Origin: Deltaproteobacteria bacterium
GTDB lineage: Bacteria > Myxococcota_A > Polyangia > Polyangiales > Polyangiaceae
DNA: 61,300 nt
Direction: 5' to 3'
NCBI GenBank assembly: GCA_003235365.1
Contig: QJWJ01000042.1
Coordinates: 1-61,300 of the forward strand
A model generated the notes under the pieces. The model was not told the origin of the DNA. It searched no databases and was given only the letters and a program-made list of their open reading frames with translations. Every line of letters starts with the position of its first letter. Position 1 is the stretch's first letter. Made by a program: the position numbers and the translations under genes. Shown in pieces: positions 27,549 through 34,392 of the stretch.

Positions 27549-28024
27549 ATCCTCGGCAGGTAGGCTGCCAGCTTGTCGAGGGTCTGAAAACCGAACTCTA
27601 CCGCGCCGAACGCCACCTTCTTGTCGCGCAACTCCTTCGTTGGGTGGAGTTGGCGCAGTGTCACCACGGTCTTGCCGTTGCTTTGCGCGTCGAAGGTGAC
27701 CGTGACGCGGAACCGCTCAGGGTCGTCGTCGCGATCCCAACCATGATCGAACACGAGCAACTCGGGTCGCTTCACCTCGAGAAAGACCATTCGGTTGTCG
27801 TATTTCGTCCCGTCGGGTCCGTGGAACACGAAGCGCCACCTTCCGCCGACGCGGGTGTCGATTTCGTGAGTCGTCAGGGTGAAACCCTTCGGTCCAAACC
27901 AGTGGACGACGTGCTGCGGATCCGTCCAGGCGGCGAATACCAGCTCTCGCGGTGCGTCAAATACCCGCGTGATCACGATTTCTCGATCCATTGCCCATTC
28001 TCGTTCGCTGCTCGTGTCGCTCAT
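27545..28024 (-). CDS. SRPBCC (AHSA1-like) domain protein
   Basis: A 159-residue helix-grip protein: REIVITRVFDAPRELVFAAW, WFGPKGFTLTTHEID, GGRWRFVFHGPDGTKYD and the C-terminal helix FGFQTLDKLAAYL. The fold has a deep hydrophobic pocket. AHSA1 itself stimulates Hsp90, but bacterial stand-alone members probably bind small hydrophobic ligands. I chose the ATG at 28024; the frame extends to 28270 without family similarity. It is the first gene of a two-gene operon with ArsR. Confidence 0.85.
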   Translation of the reverse strand: MSDTSSEREWAMDREIVITRVFDAPRELVFAAWTDPQHVVHWFGPKGFTLTTHEIDTRVGGRWRFVFHGPDGTKYDNRMVFLEVKRPELLVFDHGWDRDDDPERFRVTVTFDAQSNGKTVVTLRQLHPTKELRDKKVAFGAVEFGFQTLDKLAAYLPRM

Positions 28025-28052
28025 GACGTGGCCTAACAATCCTTCCGAGTAA

Positions 28053-28086
28053 TTAACCAAAAGGTTAGGTAGCTGATTGGTTAAAT
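28053..28086 (-). promoter_or_regulatory. Probable ArsR operator
   Basis: TAACC-AAAA-GGTTA (28054-28067) is a perfect palindrome. A further half site, TTGGTTAAAT (28077-28086), pairs with the outer arm AATTAACCAA (28051-28060). These lie 30-60 bases upstream of the SRPBCC ATG, where a repressor would block transcription. ArsR proteins bind such imperfect dyads; assignment to the ArsR at 27207 is an inference from position. Confidence 0.65.
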
Positions 28087-28327
28087 ACGGTGGCGCCGGT
28101 GCGCAGTCAAGCGCGTTCTGAGTGCGCCTTCCCGTCTCGGTGTTTTCGCCTGAGTTTGAACCCGCTCCAGGACGCCGCTTACGCGTAGCGAGGGCGCGTC
28201 GGGTGTGGTGCGGTGGTGAGAGCCGGGGTCGGCGTTTCCGCGCGTGTGCTTCGAGTCCTGTACCGAGCAATCCGCCAGCTCACCTCTTGCCTCCGCTCGG
28301 GTCCGTACAGGGACCGGTCAGTTCTCG

Positions 28328-28351
28328 CGGTGAACGGAGTCTTGTTCACCG
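28328..28351 (+). promoter_or_regulatory. 8-8-8 dyad upstream of the YARHG protein
   Basis: CGGTGAAC (28328-28335) and GTTCACCG (28344-28351) are perfect reverse complements with an 8-base spacer. The dyad ends 17 bases before the GTG start at 28369. It could be an operator or a short hairpin in the leader of the mRNA. The binding protein is unknown. Confidence 0.4.
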
Positions 28352-28368
28352 TGGCGTGTTGAGGCATC

Positions 28369-30630
28369 GTGGGTGGCGTGATTGCAACGGCTCGCAGCCG
28401 ACCTCGTGCCGTCGTTGCGCGCCGGACAGCGCGAGTGACGACGCGGCGCCAGGTGACCTCGGCGTGGCCGCGAGTCGGGAGTCTCCCATTCATCGTGGTT
28501 CTGGGGTTCCTTCCTCTGGCGTGTGAGAGTCGAGACGCGGCGCAGAGTCCGGCGGCGGCGGAGCCGAAGGATGCTTCGCTCAGGTCCGCTCCGGCAAAGG
28601 CGGCCACCGCATCGGCTCTCTCGAGCGCCACACGCGCTACGCCAGTGCAGGCATCGTCTCCAGTACGAGTCCCCCAATCTGTTCCCGAACTGTTCCACAC
28701 TCCGGAGGAGTTGCTCAGTCCCGAGCACGCGCTCAGCGTCGAAGAGCTCAGCGACAAGACCCTGCCGCAGCTGGAGTTCATACAGGCGACGATTCAGGCA
28801 AGAGCCGGGTTGGTCTTTTTGGAGTCGTGGCTTCGGCAGTACTTCGAGGCCCAGCCGTGGTACGAGCCGGGCGCCTACCAGCCTGACCGCTTGGGAGACA
28901 CGGACAAGCGGAACCTCGCGCTGCTGCAGCGTACCCTCGAAACGCTGCCGCGACGCCGTCTGCTCGGTCGCTGGGAGGAACTCATTGGGCGCTACGGGCA
29001 CAGCTCGCGACATCCCCAGCTGCAGTTGTCCTTCTCTCCGGACGGGCGCTGGCTGCTCTCCAATCAGGGACCGGCCTGGGAGGGGAGCATCTATCAGGGA
29101 GGACTCCACGACGGAGCCTATGAAACGCCACAGCTCTGGGATGCGACGACCGGGGCCTTGGTACGCGTGATGAGTTGGCCGAAGCGCTTCAAGGCGGTCA
29201 TGAGCGGCTGGCATCGAGACGCTGACTTCGGCAAGTTTACGGAGAATTGGTCGTTTCCGATCATCGCACACCGCTGGGTGGGGCAACGCCTGATTGTCGT
29301 GACGGCCATCGACGTCCAGATCGGAAGCCCTCGAGCCAAGAACCCCGAACAGATCCTGCCGCTCGCGAAAGACTGGGGGCGAGAAGGCGAGTACATCAGT
29401 AGTGCATGCATTGCACCCGACGGGGGGGCGCTCCTCGTCTCGCCGGGCAAAGGGGGCCTCCGCAGCTACGATCTGAAACGTGGGATCCTGCGCAGCAGCT
29501 TCCCCGACTCCTACAGCTGTCGCTTCGTCAATCCGGAGCAGGCCGTCTTGCGGCGTAACGAAGACGGCGCGAGTTTCCTCTGGGACGCGCACGAGGATGC
29601 ACTACGGCCTGTGGAGCTGCCCAAAGAGGGCAGGCATCTGGCTTTCGGCGGCGGGTTGTTGGCGACGGGGGGAAAGGTGCCGGCACGACCCGTCCGAACC
29701 CCTCATCACCTCGGTCGCTCCGAGACCGCGCCGCCAGACATCACACTCTGGACGCTCGCGGGTACTTCGGCTGAGCCGAGACCGTTGCGGGGGAGTGCTT
29801 CAGAGCGGCCGATCGTCGCGTTTTCTCCCAGCGGGGAAGCCTTGCTGGTGGCGCAGAGCGACGGGTTGTCGCTTTGGGATACGCGTTCACTGCAGCAGAC
29901 ACGCTGGCAGGTTCCCGCGCGCCACGGCTATTCAATCGGTGGCTGGGGCGCGAGCTTCGAGACCGAGTCCGATCTCGCCTACGGCGCTGCCGAATACACA
30001 CCTGTCCGATTGCAGGGTCGGGAGGGGCCTTCGGCCCCGTGTGCCATCGCGTTCTCGCCTGATGGGCAGCGGGTTGCCGTGGCATGGGAGACCGGCGCCA
30101 TCGATCTTTGGGATACCGCGTCGGGGCGGAGGGTCGAGAGCTTTCGCGGCCACGAGCAATGGTCCGAAGAAGCGATGGTCGAGCTCAGTCTGTTGGCGAG
30201 ACGTCTCGGCAAGCAGCTGAAGCCCGCTTGGCGCTCGCGTATCCGGCCCCCCGTGACGACTCAGCAACTGGCGGCTTTGGACGTGCCGCTCTGGCCAGAG
30301 GTACTTCATACGGACTCCTACGTTGCTACCTCGGAGCGTTGGCAACTGCGCGTTCTGCGCAACGCCGTCTGTGCGCGCCGAGGCTGTGCGCTCAAGAGCC
30401 CCTTGCTACAGCAGGTGTTCCGTCCGCTCTACGAGCCCCGCGCGGATTACTCCTCCGCACAGCTCACCGCGACCGACTGGGCAAACATCGCTATGCTCTC
30501 TGCCCGAGAGAAAGAACTGGGGGGCTCGATCACGGACGAGGAGGAGCTTCGTTTTCGCGCGGTCTACGGGCAGCAGGCGGAGCCGGACGTCGTCGCGGCA
30601 CCACCGCCGCCGCGAAGAATCGGCTTCTGA
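28369..30630 (+). CDS. Lipoprotein: YARHG, WD40-like repeats, YARHG
   Basis: A protein of up to 753 residues. A hydrophobic segment ends in LGFLPLAC, a lipobox at about residue 52; the true start may be a later GTG that shortens the leader. Residues about 120-185 look like a YARHG module (RAGLVFLESWLRQYF, EAQPWYEPGAYQPDRL). The middle, about 215-610, has WD40-like units (LSFSPDGRWLLSNQG, VAFSPSGEALLVAQSDG, IAFSPDGQRVAVAW followed by IDLWDTASG). Residues about 660-720 are a second YARHG module (LRVLRNAVCARRGCALKS, then ADYSSAQLTATDWANIAML). YARHG is an extracellular domain of unknown role, usually found once. The propeller may carry the two modules at either side. Confidence 0.75.
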   Translation: MGGVIATARSRPRAVVARRTARVTTRRQVTSAWPRVGSLPFIVVLGFLPLACESRDAAQSPAAAEPKDASLRSAPAKAATASALSSATRATPVQASSPVRVPQSVPELFHTPEELLSPEHALSVEELSDKTLPQLEFIQATIQARAGLVFLESWLRQYFEAQPWYEPGAYQPDRLGDTDKRNLALLQRTLETLPRRRLLGRWEELIGRYGHSSRHPQLQLSFSPDGRWLLSNQGPAWEGSIYQGGLHDGAYETPQLWDATTGALVRVMSWPKRFKAVMSGWHRDADFGKFTENWSFPIIAHRWVGQRLIVVTAIDVQIGSPRAKNPEQILPLAKDWGREGEYISSACIAPDGGALLVSPGKGGLRSYDLKRGILRSSFPDSYSCRFVNPEQAVLRRNEDGASFLWDAHEDALRPVELPKEGRHLAFGGGLLATGGKVPARPVRTPHHLGRSETAPPDITLWTLAGTSAEPRPLRGSASERPIVAFSPSGEALLVAQSDGLSLWDTRSLQQTRWQVPARHGYSIGGWGASFETESDLAYGAAEYTPVRLQGREGPSAPCAIAFSPDGQRVAVAWETGAIDLWDTASGRRVESFRGHEQWSEEAMVELSLLARRLGKQLKPAWRSRIRPPVTTQQLAALDVPLWPEVLHTDSYVATSERWQLRVLRNAVCARRGCALKSPLLQQVFRPLYEPRADYSSAQLTATDWANIAMLSAREKELGGSITDEEELRFRAVYGQQAEPDVVAAPPPPRRIGF

Positions 30631-30651
30631 CGTGCGTCATTGAGTGCGTGC

Positions 30652-30683
30652 ACGGGGTGAGCGCCAGGTGACACTCACCCCGT
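30652..30683. terminator. Bidirectional hairpin terminator
   Basis: ACGGGGTGAG (30652-30661) and CTCACCCCGT (30674-30683) form a perfect 10-bp stem with a 12-base loop, followed by TT on the plus strand. It lies between the convergent genes ending at 30630 and 30700, so it can serve both. The T-run is short. Confidence 0.75.
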
Positions 30684-30699
30684 TTGCATTCGCCGCTGC

Positions 30700-31293
30700 T
30701 CAGTAAGCCGTGGCGAGGAAGTAAGTGTGTGCTCCGCCGAGGAACGTGCCTTGCACACGCATCTGGCGCAGGAACGACGCGGGGTAGCCGACCAGTACCT
30801 TGTAGGTGCCGCCGTTGGCGACCGCCGACGAAATGAATACCCACGTCGGATCCGTGGTTCGCTTGCGATACCAGGTGGCTCGCATCGAACTCGTCAGCGG
30901 AAGTGCGTCGTTGCACAGCGCCCCAGCCATGGCCTTGTTGGTCAGCCCAGTAACGAGGGACGCGCCGTTGGTTGCGGTGGTGATGCCGTTGACAATCGGC
31001 GCGGGATTCCCCGCCCAGATGGCGGCGTTGCGGGCCACGTTCTTGCAGTCCGTCAGCGTGTTCTTCTCGACGAGCTGGGTTTGCTGGACCTGGAGCACCG
31101 CGTCGTCGGGCCTACCCATTGCTCGCGCCACGTGTGCGTTGCACGTACCCACGACCTCGACTTCGTCATCGGTGCGCTCGTAGATGGTACTGGGAGTGGA
31201 CGCCATGTACATGAGTTGGTTCGGAATCACCTCCTTGACGACGTAGCGGTGGGCCACGCCGTCGGCCCCGGTGAATTCCTCCGCGATGTACAC
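30700..31293 (-). CDS. Hypothetical protein, probably frameshifted near its start
   Basis: The open frame gives 197 residues from a GTG. I do not recognise the family. It has three Cys, no obvious signal peptide, a beta-rich C-terminus (YKVLVGYPASFLRQMRVQG) and segments such as DCKNVARNAAIWAG. The real gene may start at an ATG at 31403: that frame runs 30 codons and then hits a stop. If the run of six C at 31316-31321 had one more base, both parts would join into one frame of about 235 residues. So the entry is either a truncated pseudogene or carries a sequencing error or slippery site. It converges with the YARHG gene across a terminator. Confidence 0.55.
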   Translation of the reverse strand: MYIAEEFTGADGVAHRYVVKEVIPNQLMYMASTPSTIYERTDDEVEVVGTCNAHVARAMGRPDDAVLQVQQTQLVEKNTLTDCKNVARNAAIWAGNPAPIVNGITTATNGASLVTGLTNKAMAGALCNDALPLTSSMRATWYRKRTTDPTWVFISSAVANGGTYKVLVGYPASFLRQMRVQGTFLGGAHTYFLATAY

Positions 31294-31606
31294 CGCTCCC
31301 TCAGTCAGCCCGCCGCCCCCCAGGACTTCGAAGCGTTCGTGGGCCTAGTCGCCATGCGATACCGGCCGGTCACCAACGGTTGCCGCTTCTGCGCGCTGTT
31401 CATGTCTTGCGACTGTCGCGTTGTTCAGTAGCTACTTCACCTCCCAGGGAGCCCCCACAGAGCGTTGCTCGAGTCGCTCCGCACGGCTGTGTCGGGGAAT
31501 GAAATGCGTGCACGCCCGGCTCGCGGGCGCGCAGCCATTTCGCGCTTGTCGCAGTGCGTGGATGAAGGTCTCCGTCTCGGAGAACCACCTCAACCTGGAA
31601 CCGGGG

Positions 31607-32500
31607 TCAGCCTCGCGAGCTCGGCGAAGCTCCGGGGCGCTTGAACCACTTCGCGAGCCGTCGCCACCAGGAACCACGAACACGCGCGTCGATCCGCTTG
31701 CGCAGCCGCTCCACGCTGATGGGCGGTCCTGTCAGCTGGCGCTCGCCGTCGAGCCAGATGCCGTAGGTTTGGCCCCAGCGTTCAGCGGCCGAAGGGTCGA
31801 TGGTGTCGACAGTTTGGCTTGCAACGCCCGCTTCGGCAGCGGCTCGGCGTGCGCGTTCGCAGTTGCCATTTTGCAGAGAACACCAACCGGCGTCGAAACA
31901 AGTGACCGTGACCCCGTGAGGGTCGAGCTCCGGCTGGATTGGGGCTGTTTGCGGCCAGTGGGGAACCTGGGCGTCGGCGGTGAACGGTTTCCACAGCAAC
32001 ACGGCGAGGCCGTCGCGGTCGACCTTGAGGTAGCCCCGTTTTTGGAACCATGACGCCTTCATCCACAACGGCAGGGCCATGCCCCACGCGGCGATGCCTC
32101 TTGCGCCGCGCCGCTGGGCTTCGGCCTCCAATGCCTCGAGCAGCGCGCGACCGACGCCAGCTCCTTGTTGGTTGCCAACTCCAGCGTCGTGTCCGTGGAC
32201 CCAGATGCACAATACAAAGTACAGATCTTCGCCCTCGAGCCAAGTCTGCTCGATCGGAAGTGCCTGAACCATTCCGACGGCGACACCGCTGTCGTCGACC
32301 GCGAGTTTTACCAGCAGGCCCCGGTTGCGCACGCGCTCGTACCAGATCCGCTTGCGTTCGACGCCGTCGCGGATCTCGGCCGAGTATGGTTCGAGACAGT
32401 GTAGCCACGCCTCCTCGTACTCGGGGGCGAGGTCGACAATGTTGACGTTCGCACCCGCTTCGCCCGTTGTCGCATCGGCTGAACGCATTGGGTCTGTCAC
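31607..32500 (-). CDS. GNAT-family N-acetyltransferase with extra C-terminal domain
   Basis: A 297-residue protein. The first 170 residues are a GNAT domain with the acetyl-CoA loop GVGNQQGAGVGRALLEALE and the strand WFQKRGYLKVDRDG. The last 110 residues (CFDAGWCSLQNGNCERARRA, then YGIWLDGERQLTGPPI) look like a small thioredoxin-like module with a Cys pair, as seen in some GNAT-linked proteins that handle metals or thiols. The GTG start at 32500 overlaps the stop of the CBS gene (GTGA), so translation is coupled. The acetyl acceptor is unknown. Confidence 0.8.
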   Translation of the reverse strand: MTDPMRSADATTGEAGANVNIVDLAPEYEEAWLHCLEPYSAEIRDGVERKRIWYERVRNRGLLVKLAVDDSGVAVGMVQALPIEQTWLEGEDLYFVLCIWVHGHDAGVGNQQGAGVGRALLEALEAEAQRRGARGIAAWGMALPLWMKASWFQKRGYLKVDRDGLAVLLWKPFTADAQVPHWPQTAPIQPELDPHGVTVTCFDAGWCSLQNGNCERARRAAAEAGVASQTVDTIDPSAAERWGQTYGIWLDGERQLTGPPISVERLRKRIDARVRGSWWRRLAKWFKRPGASPSSRG

Positions 32501-32913
32501 CGGTCCAACCTGTCCCGCAACGCACGCAGAATGTCGACGTAGCTGATGACACCGGCGAGCCTGTTGCTGTCGGGATCGACCACGAGCACTGCGCCAATGT
32601 GTTCTTCGAGCAACCGATCGACGACGTCGAGTACGTCGCGGTCGGGCTCTACCGTCGTCACGGGCTGGGTCATGATTTCTGCGACTGCGGTGTCGAGCCA
32701 GGACAGTAGCGAGACCGGGTCCGCTTCGAGCGTGGCGACGGGTGGCAAGGCACTTCTCAGGTCGCGGTCGCTCACGATGCCCACGACGACTCCATCACGA
32801 AGGACCGGGAGGTGCCGGACAGCGACGTCGTCCAGGATCCGTACGGCTTCGCCGACGGTCGCATTCTCTTCCACCCATCGGGGGTCCTCTGCCATGACAT
32901 CCAATGCGATCAT
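32497..32913 (-). CDS. Tandem CBS-domain protein
   Basis: A 138-residue protein made of two CBS domains: VRHLPVLRDGVVVGIVSDRD and VLVVDPDSNRLAGVISYVDI. Such pairs bind AMP, ATP, SAM or NADH and act as energy or redox sensors for partner proteins. The ATG at 32913 follows a strong AAGGAGG (32924-32930) at 7-base spacing, so I prefer it to ATG 32958 and to the open frame reaching 33111. It is coupled with the GNAT gene. Confidence 0.85.
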   Translation of the reverse strand: MIALDVMAEDPRWVEENATVGEAVRILDDVAVRHLPVLRDGVVVGIVSDRDLRSALPPVATLEADPVSLLSWLDTAVAEIMTQPVTTVEPDRDVLDVVDRLLEEHIGAVLVVDPDSNRLAGVISYVDILRALRDRLDR

Positions 32914-33166
32914 CAATCGGTCCTCCTTGCAGGTTGCGCAGTCCTCAGGTTGGTACATGGTAAGCAGCGAACGTGCCAACGCCGCGCGGGTGCCGCCGCC
33001 CGGGCCGTTTTGGGGTGTCGGACCGTGCATGGGTCGGTCGGGGCGAGGTCCGGGGTTGCGCCGCGGAGCCAACCGCGAAACGCGGGAGGCGGCTTTGCTC
33101 AGCTTGCGCAAGCGTTGCGTTCTGGCCCGCCGCGGCGCGAGCAGTACTCGTGGTACGCTCGTACCA

Positions 33167-34390
33167 TCAACGCGCCACGACCGCCGTGCCTTCGGTCACC
33201 AACCGACTCGGGTACAGCACCACCTGCTCGCCTGGCTCGAGCCCCGCTTTGACTTCGACCGCCACGGCGCTGCGCCGACCGAGTTCGACGACTCGCAGGC
33301 GCGCCGAGCCCTGCTCGATCACGTAGGTACCCCACCGGTCACCATGGCGAAAAACTGCACCGTTGGGGATCGACAAGACGTCGTCACCTTGCCAAACCAA
33401 GATCTGCGTGTCGATGCGGTAGCCATCGCCCAGTGGCGTGACCGCGTTCGGCAGTGATACGACCACGTTGACGCGTTGTTCTTCGACACCCAACGCGGAG
33501 ACGTGGGTGAACGCGGCTGGCTCGACCAATCGCACATGCCCTTCGAGCTCGCTATCCTCACCCCACTGCTGCAATCGAACGGGCGCACCGGGAATGATGC
33601 GGGCGGCGTCGGACGACAAGACATCGACGACGCCCTCCAGCGTGGTCGGATCTCCGAAGTCCAGCAGTGGTGTTCCCACCGCGACAGGGCCTTCACTTTC
33701 GCGGTGCACTCGCAGCACGCGTCCGCTGGCGGGCGCCTTGATCTCGATGGCCTGTCCCGCGCCGCGTTCGACTTGACCCAAGGTGGCGCGGGCGGCGTGT
33801 ACTTCTGCAACGGCGACTCGATGCGTCAACTCCGCGGCACTGACGTCTTCGACCGCCAGCCGCGCCAGCAGTTGCAGTCGGTCGAGCTCCGCCTCGCTGA
33901 TCAGTGCTTCGGCTGCCAGCGCCTTGGCGCGCACAGCCTCCTTGATCGCTCCATCACGGGCGGCATTGGCGCGACCCATCGCGGTCTTCAATTGTCGTTC
34001 ACGGGCTTCGGCGGTGAGCAAGCGTGCCTCGGCTTCGGCCCGCGTACGTGGATCGAGCAGGTCTGAAACGGGTGGCAGCAGTCGGGCGATCACGTCGCCT
34101 GACTGGATGACGTCTCCGGGCTCCCAATCGAGCCGTACCAGTGTGCCACTGAGCGGTGCCGAAACCGTGTAGCGCTCTTTGACGCGTGCCCGACCGTCTT
34201 CGTGTACCCAAACCGCGAAGTGCCCTCTTGCTGCTCGTGCCGTGTCGACAGTGACGGGGCGGGGCGCCCAAGCCCAGGTGATGCCGGCGGCGAGTCCAAG
34301 CACGACGGCAGTCGCCAGCAGCAGCCGCGACCAGCGCCGGCCGTGCTTGCCGATGGGGCTTGCGTTGGGGGATTGAGGCCGATTGGTCAT
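33167..34390 (-). CDS. HlyD/MacA-type periplasmic adaptor protein
   Basis: A 407-residue membrane-fusion protein. One N-terminal membrane anchor (about 22-42) is followed by a biotinyl/lipoyl-like half (YTVSAPLSGTLVRLDWEPGD), a coiled-coil hairpin (about 110-195, rich in Ala, Glu, Arg), the second lipoyl half (KAPASGRVLRVHRESEGPV) and beta-barrel domains with the end motif GLEPGEQVVLYPS. Its ATG lies two bases after the permease stop, so the two form one export system across the envelope. The start at 34390 removes an unrelated upstream stretch open to 34579. Confidence 0.9.
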   Translation of the reverse strand: MTNRPQSPNASPIGKHGRRWSRLLLATAVVLGLAAGITWAWAPRPVTVDTARAARGHFAVWVHEDGRARVKERYTVSAPLSGTLVRLDWEPGDVIQSGDVIARLLPPVSDLLDPRTRAEAEARLLTAEARERQLKTAMGRANAARDGAIKEAVRAKALAAEALISEAELDRLQLLARLAVEDVSAAELTHRVAVAEVHAARATLGQVERGAGQAIEIKAPASGRVLRVHRESEGPVAVGTPLLDFGDPTTLEGVVDVLSSDAARIIPGAPVRLQQWGEDSELEGHVRLVEPAAFTHVSALGVEEQRVNVVVSLPNAVTPLGDGYRIDTQILVWQGDDVLSIPNGAVFRHGDRWGTYVIEQGSARLRVVELGRRSAVAVEVKAGLEPGEQVVLYPSRLVTEGTAVVAR

Positions 34391-34392
34391 GA

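Noticed and set aside
32914..33111. Longer N-terminus for the CBS protein
   Set aside because: A strong AAGGAGG lies directly before the ATG at 32913 and the extension lacks family similarity.
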